Source of the DNA: Pseudothermotoga elfii DSM 9442 = NBRC 107921
Lineage (GTDB): Bacteria > Thermotogota > Thermotogae > Thermotogales > DSM-5069
Length of the DNA stretch: 64,000 nt
NCBI RefSeq assembly: GCF_000504085.1
Contig: NC_022792.1
Span: 1,702,001-1,766,000 of the forward strand
Direction: 5' to 3'
The notes below the pieces were generated by a model that saw nothing but the letters and a program-made list of their open reading frames with translations, did no database searches and was not told the origin of the DNA. Below, piece by piece: positions 7,281 to 16,248 of the stretch. Within the stretch, counting starts at the first letter, position 1. Each line of letters starts with the position of its first letter. Position numbers and translations under genes: made by a program.

Positions 7281-8198
7281 GTGATAATAGCCCTTGGAAT
7301 AATAGCCTTTTTAATACTTATAATTGCTGCAACTGGTATTAAGATTGTTCGACCGTATCAAAGAGGTCTGGTAGAGAGATTGGGTAAATTTAACAGAGAA
7401 GCTGGGCCGGGATTACACTTTATCATCCCGTTCTTTGACAGAATGACGCGCGTCGATTTGAGAGAAATGGTTATCGATGTTCCTCCCCAGGAGGTTATAA
7501 CAAAAGACAATGTTGTAGTGACAGTTGACGCTGTGATTTATTATGAAGTCACAGATGCTTACAAAGTAGTTTACAACGTAAGCAATTTTCAGTTTGCCAC
7601 GTTAAAGCTCGCTCAGACAAATTTGAGAAACGTTATAGGCGAATTGGAACTTGATCAGACGCTCACATCAAGAGAGAAAATAAACACAAAGCTCAGGACC
7701 GTCCTCGATGACGCTACTGACAAATGGGGTGTGAGAATAACGAGAGTCGAAATCAAGAAAATAGATCCACCAAAAGATATAACCGATGCGATGAGCAAAC
7801 AAATGAAAGCTGAGAGAACTAAGCGAGCGGCTATCCTCGAAGCAGAAGGTATAAAACAGGCAGAGATACTCAAAGCTGAAGGTGAAAGAAATGCTGCTAT
7901 ATTAAAAGCAGAAGGCCAGGCTGAAGCAATAAAGAAAGTGGCTGAAGCAAATAAATTTAAATTGATAGCAGAAGCTCAGGGTCAGGCCGAAGCAATACTC
8001 AACGTTTTCAAAGCGATTCATGAAGGAGGACCAACAAATGATCTTATAGCAATAAAATATCTTGATGCGCTGAAAGATATAGCGAACGGCAAAGCAACCA
8101 AGGTATTCCTGCCTATGGAAGCCTCCGCAATTCTCTCAAGTATAGCTGGTATAGCTGAAGTTCTGAAAAAAGAACCTGAAGGGGAGGAGAAAAAATAA
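7281..8198 (+). CDS. SPFH domain protein, QmcA/stomatin paralogue
   Basis: A 305-residue protein with one N-terminal membrane anchor (residues 1-19). An SPFH domain follows, with [28 protein letters not shown] and [13 protein letters not shown] coiled coil of repeated Ala-Glu-Gly units (about 195-260) then leads to a C-terminal region with an [16 protein letters not shown] motif. Such proteins oligomerise into large membrane-bound cages and can regulate membrane proteases such as FtsH. Start GTG 7281 lies two bases after nfeD, and the next gene begins two bases after its stop, so all three are co-expressed. Confidence 0.92.
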   Translation: MIIALGIIAFLILIIAATGIKIVRPYQRGLVERLGKFNREAGPGLHFIIPFFDRMTRVDLREMVIDVPPQEVITKDNVVVTVDAVIYYEVTDAYKVVYNVSNFQFATLKLAQTNLRNVIGELELDQTLTSREKINTKLRTVLDDATDKWGVRITRVEIKKIDPPKDITDAMSKQMKAERTKRAAILEAEGIKQAEILKAEGERNAAILKAEGQAEAIKKVAEANKFKLIAEAQGQAEAILNVFKAIHEGGPTNDLIAIKYLDALKDIANGKATKVFLPMEASAILSSIAGIAEVLKKEPEGEEKK

Positions 8199-8200
8199 AC

Positions 8201-8713
8201 GTGGCCGATTTTATTAAAGATCTGTTTCTCGGGTTATCTTATTCTTCAATAGGCATAGTAACAGCACTACCTGTAGTCTGGGCAAATTTTTCCGGGGCGG
8301 TGAATATGACGCTCGCCCCCTTTTCTTCCGTAAATACGATTGTTACGCTCGGATTACTTCTAACCTATACATCTGCCTTTGGCCAATATTCTTTGAGGGA
8401 TTTTTTTGTATGTGTTTTGATCGCCTTCCTGTTTCACGTGGGAAGATTGTCTGTTTATCTTGAAAACGAAGATAAGAGATTCAGGGTGCTATTTCTTTCC
8501 CTCGGTTACACGAAAAAAGAATATGTCGTCTTATATTTGCTTAAAAGATCTATAAAGAGAAATATGGCCTCCCTTTTAACTTGCTGGGGGTTGTTCAGCA
8601 CTGTTTTTGTTGTGAACAGAGTATCATCAGGACATGAATTAAGCAAACTCCTGATAGGTACTCTTCTCATTATCTTAGGTTTTACATCAGCTTCACTCGA
8701 TCGAAAGGAATAA
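8201..8713 (+). CDS. Membrane protein of unknown function in the NfeD-SPFH operon
   Basis: I do not recognise this 170-residue protein. It has about four hydrophobic segments (near residues 12-30, 38-58, 66-86 and 120-160). Between the third and fourth is a charged cytoplasmic-looking loop (YLENEDKRFRVLFLSLGYTKKEYVVLYLLKRSIKRN). That loop resembles the cytoplasmic segment of some FtsX- or YbbM-like permeases, but the match is too weak to name a family. Start GTG 8201 is two bases after the SPFH gene, so a role with that complex is likely by context only. The 53 bases downstream contain the next gene's SD and a possible TAGAAT -10 box. Confidence 0.6.
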   Translation: MADFIKDLFLGLSYSSIGIVTALPVVWANFSGAVNMTLAPFSSVNTIVTLGLLLTYTSAFGQYSLRDFFVCVLIAFLFHVGRLSVYLENEDKRFRVLFLSLGYTKKEYVVLYLLKRSIKRNMASLLTCWGLFSTVFVVNRVSSGHELSKLLIGTLLIILGFTSASLDRKE

Positions 8714-8766
8714 ATTCCGACTAATAAGGTAGAATATTTATAGAGAAAACATTAGGAGGTGCAAGC

Positions 8767-9429
8767 ATGCCATTAATAAATGAAAAGGACGTAAAGTACT
8801 TAAAAAAAGTATTTTCAGAACAATTAGTGGACCCTGTAAAAATTTTGATCTTTGTTGACGATGCCAGTGAATGTGAATATTGCGATTTAACAAAACAAGT
8901 CCTGGAAGAACTTTCTGCAGTTGACAGCAAGATAGAGTTTTATGTTTACCATGTTAAAAAAGACAGGGAAGTTGCCGAAATATACAAAATTGAAATGGCA
9001 CCAGCAGTTGTATTTCTGAACAAAAACGGTGAAGACACGAGAATCAGATTTTACGGCATACCGTCCGGTCATGAATTTTCAAGTTTGATACAGGATATAA
9101 TAACCGTTTCATCTGGTAAACCAGCATTTTTCAATGAAGATCAGATTGAGAAGATTCGTTCTATAAAATCGCCAGTCAAAATAAGGGTTTTTGTTACACC
9201 AACGTGCCCCTATTGCCCCAAAGCCGTTCTTATGGCCCATAACGCTGCTTTCATTAATCCAAATATTACAGCGGAAATGATAGAGGCGAACGAGTTTCCA
9301 GAATTGAGTATGAACTATGGTGTTTCTTCGGTACCTCATACTTTCATAAATGATCAGCGTGATTTCGTTGGAGCATATCCAGAAAACATGTTTTTACAGG
9401 AATTGCTAAAGGCTGCGGGGGAAAATTAG
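8767..9429 (+). CDS. Protein disulfide oxidoreductase (glutaredoxin-like, two thioredoxin folds)
   Basis: The 220-residue protein has two tandem thioredoxin folds, each with a redox pair: CEYC (C36, C39) and CPYC (C147, C150). Cis-proline contexts are MAPAVVF and SVPHTFI. This is the PDO family of hyperthermophiles, which forms and shuffles intracellular disulfides and is reduced by a thioredoxin reductase. The reductase gene follows with a one-base gap, supporting that partnership. The start ATG has AGGAGGT six bases upstream. Confidence 0.93.
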   Translation: MPLINEKDVKYLKKVFSEQLVDPVKILIFVDDASECEYCDLTKQVLEELSAVDSKIEFYVYHVKKDREVAEIYKIEMAPAVVFLNKNGEDTRIRFYGIPSGHEFSSLIQDIITVSSGKPAFFNEDQIEKIRSIKSPVKIRVFVTPTCPYCPKAVLMAHNAAFINPNITAEMIEANEFPELSMNYGVSSVPHTFINDQRDFVGAYPENMFLQELLKAAGEN

Positions 9430-9430
9430 A

Positions 9431-10372
9431 ATGTTCTTTGAAGTTGGTTCCACAAAATCAATAAAAGATTACTATGATATTATCACAATAGGCGGTGGTC
9501 CAGCTGCTCTGAGTGCAGCAGTTTATGCAAAAAGGGCAGGTTTGAGTGTGCTTGTTGTGGAAAAAGTTCTTGAAGGCGGGCAATTGAACCTCACAACATA
9601 TATAGATAACTATTTAGGTTTCCCAAATATTGAAGGCCAGGAATTGGCAAGAAAAATGAAAGAACATGCAGAATCTCTCCAGACTGAATTTCTGAACAAC
9701 CATGTTATTGAATTGAATGTGGAAAACAGCGAAATGGTAATTAAAACGGAAGAAAGAATTGTAAAATCCAGAGTTGTAATGATTGCAACAGGGGCAGATC
9801 CAAAAAAACTTGAAGTTCCGGGAGAGAGAGAGTTTCTGGCAAAAGGTATATCTTACTGTGCAACCTGCGATGGATATTTTTTCAAAGATAAAGATGTCGC
9901 CGTTGTAGGTGGAGGCGACACAGCTTTGAACGATGCGCTTTATTTATCAAAAATAGCAAAATCTGTTACTGTGATACATAGGAGGGACAAACTCAGAGCA
10001 GTCAAAATACTTCAGGACAAGGCTTTTAGCAACGAAAAAATAAAATTCGCATTTGACAACGTGGTTGAAAGATTTCATGGAGATAAAAAATTAGAAAGAA
10101 TCGTTCTGAGAAATGTCAAAACTGGTCAGATTAGTGAATTAAAAGTAGATGGAGTTTTTATAGCGATCGGCTTGAAACCAAATTCAGAGCTTGTGAAAGA
10201 TATTGTGAAAGTTGATGAGCAGGGATATATATTCACCGATGAATGGATGCAAACAAACATACCAAGACTTTATGCAATAGGTGATGTGAGGAAAAAGAAC
10301 GTCAGACAGATTATTACAGCTGTCTCAGACGGAGCAATCGCCGCAATTCATGCTGCAGAAAATTACTTTTAA
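9431..10372 (+). CDS. trxB: Thioredoxin-disulfide reductase
   Basis: A 313-residue FAD/NAD(P)H-dependent reductase. The FAD-binding motif is TIGGGPAALSAAVYAKRAG (from about 19), the redox-active pair is SYCATCDG (C143, C146), the NAD(P)H-binding motif is VVGGGDTALNDAL (from about 158), and the C-terminal FAD motif is YAIGDVR. Length and layout are typical of low-molecular-weight bacterial TrxB. It is translated with the upstream PDO, its likely substrate. The operon ends at a strong terminator one base after the stop codon. Confidence 0.96.
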   Translation: MFFEVGSTKSIKDYYDIITIGGGPAALSAAVYAKRAGLSVLVVEKVLEGGQLNLTTYIDNYLGFPNIEGQELARKMKEHAESLQTEFLNNHVIELNVENSEMVIKTEERIVKSRVVMIATGADPKKLEVPGEREFLAKGISYCATCDGYFFKDKDVAVVGGGDTALNDALYLSKIAKSVTVIHRRDKLRAVKILQDKAFSNEKIKFAFDNVVERFHGDKKLERIVLRNVKTGQISELKVDGVFIAIGLKPNSELVKDIVKVDEQGYIFTDEWMQTNIPRLYAIGDVRKKNVRQIITAVSDGAIAAIHAAENYF

Positions 10373-10403
10373 GAGGGTAGAGATACCCTCTTTTAATTTT
10401 TTT
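10373..10403 (+). terminator. Intrinsic terminator after trxB
   Basis: A perfect seven-base-pair stem, GAGGGTA (10373-10379) and TACCCTC (10384-10390), has a GAGA loop. It is followed by TTTTAATTTTTTT. Confidence 0.9.
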
Positions 10404-10443
10404 CTAATCCCCACTTTGTATGATTTTTTCAGGAGGTGGGGTT

Positions 10444-11292
10444 ATGAGAAAATATGCCTTGTGCGTGATGTTTTTCGTACTACTCTTCGTACTACTCATA
10501 AGTGGTTGCATGAATCTTTCAAATACAGGAGAAATTGAAATCTATTTGACTGATGCCGTTTTACCGGTGAGTGATATCCAGAAACTTGATGTAACGATTG
10601 ACAGAATTTTATTAATGAGCGACACAGAAGACGCTTCAATCGTTGTAACAGACGAGGCCACAGCAGTGAATTTACTCGATCTAATAGGAACAGAGATCGG
10701 TTTTCCGGTAATTCAGGCTTATGGCACTTTTACCCAGATCAGATTTGAAATAAGCTATGCTACTATAACCGTTAATGGTCAGGAATACACTCTCGAAATA
10801 AACTCAGATTCTTTGAAATATCCATTCACAGAACCGATCGATGTAAATGAAAAAACTGTGATCGTTCTGGACTTTGATCTGTCAAGATCCATAAAGTACA
10901 ATGGTTCATGGAACAGTAGTAATCCTGATCCAAGTAAATTTCGCGTGACACCAGTTGTTCATGTGAGATACGGAAAACTGTACGATATCAATGGAAGAGT
11001 AGTAAATTCAAACAATGAAGGAATTGTCCATGCGCTCGTTGCTCTATTCGATACAGAAGAAGCCACCGTGGTTGCATCAACCTTTACTCATAAAAAATCC
11101 AATAACTGGGAAGATGGAGAATTCAGGATATTGAAAATAAAGCCCGGCAAATACGAATTACAAATATTCAAAGAAGAAACTTACAGCACCTGGGACGATG
11201 CCGATGAAATCATTTCTGCCACACCAGATGCTACAGCAGATGTGCAGGTTGAAAACCATGATATTAACAATATAGAGATTTTGATCGAGTGA
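10444..11292 (+). CDS. DUF4382 lipoprotein
   Basis: A 282-residue exported lipoprotein. The signal peptide ends in a lipobox LLISGC, giving a lipidated Cys near residue 22. The DUF4382 domain (about residues 28-185) begins GEIEIYLTDAVLPVSDIQKLDVTIDRI and ends near FRVTPVVHVRYG. The C-terminal 90 residues look like a carboxypeptidase-regulatory or SdrD-B-like beta sandwich (DINGRVVNSNNEGIVHALVALFD, then KIKPGKYELQIFKE). The function of DUF4382 is unknown. ATG 10444 follows AGGAGGTGGGG. A 12-base tandem duplication lies in the signal-peptide coding region. It stands alone between a terminator and the nadE promoter. Confidence 0.8.
   Translation: MRKYALCVMFFVLLFVLLISGCMNLSNTGEIEIYLTDAVLPVSDIQKLDVTIDRILLMSDTEDASIVVTDEATAVNLLDLIGTEIGFPVIQAYGTFTQIRFEISYATITVNGQEYTLEINSDSLKYPFTEPIDVNEKTVIVLDFDLSRSIKYNGSWNSSNPDPSKFRVTPVVHVRYGKLYDINGRVVNSNNEGIVHALVALFDTEEATVVASTFTHKKSNNWEDGEFRILKIKPGKYELQIFKEETYSTWDDADEIISATPDATADVQVENHDINNIEILIE
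10474..10497 (+). repeat. Tandem 12-base duplication in a signal peptide
   Basis: TTCGTACTACTC occurs twice without a gap (10474-10485 and 10486-10497), encoding FVLLFVLL in the hydrophobic core of the DUF4382 lipoprotein signal peptide. The unit is a multiple of three, so gain or loss keeps the frame and only changes core length. Confidence 0.9.
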
Positions 11293-11300
11293 TATAGGTA

Positions 11301-11306
11301 TATAAT
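11301..11306 (+). promoter_or_regulatory. Probable nadE -10 box (leaderless transcript)
   Basis: TATAAT ends six bases before the nadE GTG start at 11313, so transcription would begin at or next to the start codon. A TTGATC-like -35 at 11281 would be only 14 bases away, so the upstream element is uncertain. No Shine-Dalgarno sequence is visible. Confidence 0.4.
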
Positions 11307-11312
11307 TACTAT

Positions 11313-12158
11313 GTGAAAAACTGTATTGATGAAATCTGTGAATTCATATCAAATTTCGTAAAAGAATACAGTTATAAAGGTGCTGTGGTAGGCATCAGTG
11401 GTGGGTTAGACTCAGCAGTTGTAGCTGCCTTGTGTGTGAGGGCACTCGGTGCAGAGAAAGTTTTTGGATTGATTCTACCGGAGAGAGATTCTTCTAAAGA
11501 ATCAGTAAAAGATGCAAAAACTGTTTGTGAAAATTTGAAAATACATTACGAAATAAAACCTGCCACTCCAATGCTCAGAAAACTTGGAATATACAAACTC
11601 TTCCCACCAGCGTTTTTATTTCCAAAATCCGTTCAGGAAAGATATGTACTTGGAAAATGGCAGAAACTTTCAAATGACCCATTTATAGATGATCTTTTAA
11701 ATAAAGGGAACAAAGAATTTTTAAAAGGGCTGGCATACTACAGATCAAAACACAGAATTCGGATGTGCATCTTATATTTTGAAGCAGAAAAGAGAAATTA
11801 TGCTGTGGTTGGGACAACAAACAAAACAGAGTTCTTAACAGGTCTTTATGTAAAATGGGGAGATGATTCAGTTGATATTGAGCCAATAGCACATCTTTAC
11901 AAAACCCAGATTTTTGAGCTTGCAAGACATTTAAAAATACCCGAAAAAATTCTGAAGAAACCACCTTCACCAGATCTCATACCCGGCATAACGGATGAAT
12001 ATGCATTTGGAATGAGTTACCAGGAACTTGACAGAATCTTGCAAAAGATCGAACAAAAGAAAGATTTGAGCGGCGAGCCGATTGAAAAAGTTAACAGGGT
12101 CATAAGAATACTTCAGGCAGCAAAATATAGAGAAATCAAATCTTTCAGAATTTTTTAA
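11313..12158 (+). CDS. nadE: NAD synthetase (ammonia-dependent form)
   Basis: A 281-residue N-type ATP pyrophosphatase that amidates deamido-NAD to NAD. The PP-loop is VVGISGGLDSAVVAAL (about 25-40), and VVGTTNKTEFLTGLYVKWGDDSVDIEPIAHLYKT carries the conserved binding residues. It has no N-terminal nitrilase-type glutaminase domain, so ammonia is the likely nitrogen donor. Compared with short NadE it has an insertion of about 40 residues near 85-130 (LGKWQKLSNDPFIDDLLN). The start GTG has no SD and lies seven bases after a TATAAT box. Confidence 0.93.
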   Translation: MKNCIDEICEFISNFVKEYSYKGAVVGISGGLDSAVVAALCVRALGAEKVFGLILPERDSSKESVKDAKTVCENLKIHYEIKPATPMLRKLGIYKLFPPAFLFPKSVQERYVLGKWQKLSNDPFIDDLLNKGNKEFLKGLAYYRSKHRIRMCILYFEAEKRNYAVVGTTNKTEFLTGLYVKWGDDSVDIEPIAHLYKTQIFELARHLKIPEKILKKPPSPDLIPGITDEYAFGMSYQELDRILQKIEQKKDLSGEPIEKVNRVIRILQAAKYREIKSFRIF

Positions 12159-12188
12159 AAAAGAGGTGGGTGAAACTCACACCCACCT
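12152..12188 (-). terminator. Intrinsic terminator of the ABC exporter operon
   Basis: On the minus strand, AGGTGGGTG (12188-12180), a seven-base loop and CACCCACCT (12172-12164) are followed by CTTTTTT. The nine-base-pair stem touches the stop codon of the exporter gene. On the plus strand no T-run follows, so it mainly serves the minus-strand operon but may also block nadE read-through. Confidence 0.8.
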
Positions 12189-14056
12189 TATGCTTCAACC
12201 AGTGCACCAAGAAACTGGCTTTTGTAAAGATCTGCATAGAAACCATTTTTCTCGAGAAGTTCTCTGTGCGTACCTTTTTCTATTATTTTTCCTTCGTTCA
12301 TGACCAGTATTAAGCTGGCATTCCTTATAGTGGAAAGTCTATGAGCAATGATAAAACTCGTTCTATTTTTCATCAGTTCATCCATAGCCTTTTGAATATA
12401 TATCTCTGTGAGAGTATCAACATTACTGGTTGCTTCATCAAGTATAAGTACGTCGGGATCAGATAGAAAAGCTCTTGCAATGGTTATCAGCTGTTTCTCA
12501 CCATAAGAAATATTCGTTGCTTCTTCATTTATAACTGTGTTATAACCATCTGGAAGAGCCATTATGAAATGGTGTGCTTGAGCCATTTTAGCAGCCCTTA
12601 TTATTTCTTCTTCCGAAGCACCATCTTTACTATAGGCTATGTTCTCCTTTATAGTTCCGCTGAAAAGCCATGTGTCCTGAAGGACCATACCAAAGCATTT
12701 TCTCAGACTTTTTTTATAAATTTCTCTGATATCTATTCCGTCAAGTTTTATACTTCCGCTTTGAATTTCATAAAATCTCATCAACAAATTCACAAGAGTA
12801 GTTTTTCCAGCCCCTGTCGGTCCAACTATTGCTATTCTCTGCCCGCTTTTTACTTCTATATTCAAATCTTCTATAAGAGGTTTTTCAGGAACATAGCTGA
12901 AATACACCCTTTCAAAACTGACATCACCATGAACTTCGTTTACTTCTATAGCGGTCTGGCTGTCTGGAAGTTCTTCCTCTTCATCAAGAATCTCAAAAAC
13001 TCTTTCAGCAGCTGCTATTGTTGACTGGATAAGATTAGCAATATTCGAAATTTGAACTATAGGCTGTGTAAATTGCTGCGAGTACTGAATAAAAGCCTGA
13101 ACATCACCAATCGTAATTGCCCTTCTTGTAACAAGAATACCGCCTACGACAGACACGATAACATATCCAAGATTTCCGATAAACCTCATGAGAGGCATTA
13201 TCATTCCGGACAAAAACTGTGCTTTCCAGCTTGCTTCATAAAGTTGTTCGTTTATTTTTTCAAATTTTTCTACCGCTTCTTGCTCCCTGCGAAAAGCCTT
13301 TATGACTGTGTGCCCTGAATAAACTTCTTCTGTATGACCGCTGAGCTCTCCTAAGGTTTTCTGCTGTTTTGAAAAATGTTTCTGAGAATATTTAGCAATA
13401 AAAACAGTGGCAATGATGCTTAACGGTAAAGTTAGTAAAGTCACTCCTGTAAGCAGAGGACTTATTGTTAACATCATAATAACTACACCAACTATGGAAA
13501 TAATCCCGGAAACAAACTGAATCAGACTCTGCTGAAGTGTGTTGCTTATGAGATCTACATCATTTATGACGCGACTTAATATTTCTCCGTGTGTTTTTGA
13601 ATCATAAAATTTCAAAGGAAGTCTTGTAAGCTTCTCAGATATATCTTTTCTCATCTTCATAACCACTTTTTGAGAAACACCAGCCATTATAAACTGTTGA
13701 ATATAGTTCAAAAGAGCACTCAGACCATATAAAAGACTAACTTGAATGAGAATCCTTGCAACATAAGAAAAATTTATGCCTGCATTTGGTAATTTAAGCA
13801 TTTTTGCCATAACCCCACGAAAAATTTCGGTAGTCGCTTTTCCAAGTATTTTCGGGGCAAAAATTGTCAGTACAGTAGCAACAATTGTTATGCCGAGCAC
13901 TATAATTACAGGAATAATATATGGTCCAAGATACGTTATCAACCTTTTCAAAGTCGCTTTGAAATTTTTTGCCCTGTCAGACGAAATCATCAATGGTCCT
14001 GCACCAGGTCTCGGGCCTCTCGAAGGAAGTGGTTGTGAACGCTTTTCATTTGCCAT
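12188..14056 (-). CDS. Heterodimeric ABC exporter, catalytic half (TM288-like)
   Basis: A 622-residue half-transporter. A cytoplasmic N-terminal tail of about 40 residues is followed by six membrane helices (about 40-340) and an ATPase domain with Walker A GPTGAGKTTLVN, Walker B LILDEATSNVD and an H-loop in IIAHRLSTIR. The catalytic Glu after Walker B is present, but the signature motif is the deviant ISYGEKQ rather than LSGGQ. This matches the TM288 side of the T. maritima TM287/TM288 multidrug exporter, whose dimer has one consensus and one degenerate ATP site. ATG 14056 has GGAGGTGATT upstream and lies inside the end of the partner gene. Confidence 0.92.
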   Translation of the reverse strand: MANEKRSQPLPSRGPRPGAGPLMISSDRAKNFKATLKRLITYLGPYIIPVIIVLGITIVATVLTIFAPKILGKATTEIFRGVMAKMLKLPNAGINFSYVARILIQVSLLYGLSALLNYIQQFIMAGVSQKVVMKMRKDISEKLTRLPLKFYDSKTHGEILSRVINDVDLISNTLQQSLIQFVSGIISIVGVVIMMLTISPLLTGVTLLTLPLSIIATVFIAKYSQKHFSKQQKTLGELSGHTEEVYSGHTVIKAFRREQEAVEKFEKINEQLYEASWKAQFLSGMIMPLMRFIGNLGYVIVSVVGGILVTRRAITIGDVQAFIQYSQQFTQPIVQISNIANLIQSTIAAAERVFEILDEEEELPDSQTAIEVNEVHGDVSFERVYFSYVPEKPLIEDLNIEVKSGQRIAIVGPTGAGKTTLVNLLMRFYEIQSGSIKLDGIDIREIYKKSLRKCFGMVLQDTWLFSGTIKENIAYSKDGASEEEIIRAAKMAQAHHFIMALPDGYNTVINEEATNISYGEKQLITIARAFLSDPDVLILDEATSNVDTLTEIYIQKAMDELMKNRTSFIIAHRLSTIRNASLILVMNEGKIIEKGTHRELLEKNGFYADLYKSQFLGALVEA

Positions 14057-15791
14057 TAGAATCACCTCCGACTGCTTCTTCTTCTGAAAGCTGCGATAAA
14101 ACTATATCTTTATAAACAGGGCATGTGTTCATCAATTGCTTGTGATTTCCTATTCCCTGAACCTTTCCATCTTTGATGACTATTATCTGGTCTGCATTCA
14201 TCACAGTGGCTACCCTTTGAGCAACTATTATGACCGTTGCATCTTTAACTTCTTTTAGCAATTTTGCCCTGACACGGGCATCTGTTTTGAAATCAAGCGC
14301 AGAAAAAGTATCATCAAAAAGGTATATCTTTGGTTTTCCAGCTATGGCACGTGCTATAGAAATTCTTTGTTTCTGTCCACCTGATAAATTTGTGCCTCCT
14401 TGAGCTACAGGAGAATTCAAACCTTCTGGCATTTTCTGGGTGAATTCATCTACTTGAGCTATCTCTGCCGCACGCAATACATCCTCATTACTCAATTCAT
14501 CTCTCCCAAAGCGTATGTTGTCTGCTATCGTTCCTGAAAAAATAACGGCTTTCTGAGGCGCATAACCTATCATTCCACGCAATCTTTCCAGTGGAATATG
14601 GCGTACATCAACACCGTCTATTTTCACAGCACCTCTGGTAACATCGTAAAATCTCATAATCAAATTGAGAATGGTTGTTTTACCAGAACCGGTACTTCCA
14701 ATAATTGCCGTCATTTTTCCCGGTTGAGCTTCAAACGAAATATTTTCCAGAGCAGCTTCTTTTGCACCGGGATAGTAAAAACTTACATCTTCGAATCTTA
14801 TTACACCTTTTCCAGCCGGCTCGGTAGGATCTGATGGTTGCAAAACTGTGGGGGTTGTCTTCAAAACCTCGATAACTCTCTGTGCAGAAACAGAGGCACG
14901 TGGTAGAAATATAAATATCATAGATATCATTATAAAAGAGAAAAGAATTTGTATCACATACTGCATAACCGCCATCATTGAACCAACCTGCAACTGTCCC
15001 ATGTCAATTTGCTTTGAGCCAAACCATACAAGAGCGATTATGGTGAAATTCATCACTATCATCATTATTGGAAATATGACAGCGCCTATTCTGTTAACCT
15101 TCAGTGCTGTCTGAGTAAGATCCACATTCGCTTTCTCAAATCTTTCTTTTTCGTGATCTTCTTTATTAAAAGCCCTTATGACTCTCACACCAGTAACTCT
15201 TTCTCTCAAAACGAGATTCAATCTGTCTATCTTTTTCTGCATACTCTTGAACAGTGGCATAGTTTTGCTAAAAATAAAATACATTGCAACAGCAGCGATC
15301 GGAACAGAAACCAGAAGTATCATAGTAAGTTTCGCATCTTTTGACACAGCCATCACTATACTGCCAGCAGCAATTACAGGAGCTCTTATGACCATTCTGA
15401 GTATCATCACAGTAGCCTGCTGTATCTGAGTAATATCATTTGTAGTTCTGGTAATCAAAGAAGCTGTGCTGAACTGATCAATTTCTCCAAGAGAAAAACT
15501 CTGGACTTTTTTGAAAATGTGATTTCTCAAATCTTTGCCAAGGCCCATAGCTGCTTTTGAAGAGGTTAAACTCATAAAAATTATTGCCAAGACCTGAATT
15601 AAAGAAACAAGAAGCATCTTGGCACCTGTTTGCCATATATAGTCAACATTGCCTCTTGTAATACCTTTATCCACTATTTGAGACATCAAATCAGGCAAAT
15701 AAAGTGTCACATAAGAATCAACTACAACCAGTGCAACAGTAATAAGTGCCAAATGTGTGTATGGCTTCAAATATTTCAAAATCTTAATCAT
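14046..15791 (-). CDS. Heterodimeric ABC exporter, degenerate-site half (TM287-like)
   Basis: A 581-residue half-transporter with six membrane helices (about 15-300) and an ATPase domain. Walker A is GSTGSGKTTILN and the signature is canonical LSGGQKQRISIARA. Walker B reads IYLFDDTFSALD, so the catalytic Glu is replaced by Asp. The switch His is also changed, with VAQRVATV where the H-loop His is expected. Its defects complement those of the downstream partner: a canonical signature here completes the partner's intact Walker B site. It overlaps marR by 8 bases and the partner by 11, so the pair is made together. It probably exports drugs or lipophilic compounds. Confidence 0.93.
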   Translation of the reverse strand: MIKILKYLKPYTHLALITVALVVVDSYVTLYLPDLMSQIVDKGITRGNVDYIWQTGAKMLLVSLIQVLAIIFMSLTSSKAAMGLGKDLRNHIFKKVQSFSLGEIDQFSTASLITRTTNDITQIQQATVMILRMVIRAPVIAAGSIVMAVSKDAKLTMILLVSVPIAAVAMYFIFSKTMPLFKSMQKKIDRLNLVLRERVTGVRVIRAFNKEDHEKERFEKANVDLTQTALKVNRIGAVIFPIMMIVMNFTIIALVWFGSKQIDMGQLQVGSMMAVMQYVIQILFSFIMISMIFIFLPRASVSAQRVIEVLKTTPTVLQPSDPTEPAGKGVIRFEDVSFYYPGAKEAALENISFEAQPGKMTAIIGSTGSGKTTILNLIMRFYDVTRGAVKIDGVDVRHIPLERLRGMIGYAPQKAVIFSGTIADNIRFGRDELSNEDVLRAAEIAQVDEFTQKMPEGLNSPVAQGGTNLSGGQKQRISIARAIAGKPKIYLFDDTFSALDFKTDARVRAKLLKEVKDATVIIVAQRVATVMNADQIIVIKDGKVQGIGNHKQLMNTCPVYKDIVLSQLSEEEAVGGDSNGK

Positions 15792-16227
15792 GGCACCACT
15801 CCTTAGTGTGTTTTTTTAAATTCTCTATTATGCGGTCCAAAAATTTCAAAAACTGATCTTTTTCACTCGAGGAAAAACCATCCATAGCTATCTTTTCCAC
15901 CTTTTCCATTTTGCTTTTGAGAATCTCTGCCATATGACTTCCCTTATCCGTCAGATAAACCCGCTGAAATCTTCTGTCACTTTCGTCCTGCTCTCTTTGA
16001 ATTAAGCCGGATTTTTCCATTCTTCGAAGCATTATTGCAACAGTGGCCGGACGGACATTGAGCTTTCGTGCAATTAAATTTTGAGTAATACCCTCATTTT
16101 TGGCAACAAGCATCAATAGTGGAGGTTGCCCGGGATGAATATCATGTTTTTCAAGTTCGTCATGAACAATGTGAAAGTGAAGTCGACTTATGATAAAAAA
16201 ACGCTTAAAAACCATATCTTCGTTCAT
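15784..16227 (-). CDS. MarR family transcriptional regulator
   Basis: A 147-residue winged-helix protein. The recognition region is NEGITQNLIARKLNVRPATVAIMLRRMEKSGLI (about 52-84), and the wing is REQDESDRRFQRVYLTDKG. N- and C-terminal helices would form the dimer interface. It heads the exporter operon, and a 13-base palindrome just upstream is a candidate site for autoregulation and drug-induced release. ATG 16227 has AAAGGAGGTGATC upstream. Confidence 0.92.
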   Translation of the reverse strand: MNEDMVFKRFFIISRLHFHIVHDELEKHDIHPGQPPLLMLVAKNEGITQNLIARKLNVRPATVAIMLRRMEKSGLIQREQDESDRRFQRVYLTDKGSHMAEILKSKMEKVEKIAMDGFSSSEKDQFLKFLDRIIENLKKHTKEWCHD

Positions 16228-16248
16228 AAAGGATCACCTCCTTTTATG

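Noticed and set aside
12569-13024. A 151-residue plus-strand open frame opposite the ABC exporter gene
   Set aside because: It mirrors the ATPase domain of the exporter and has no start context or domain; a shadow frame.
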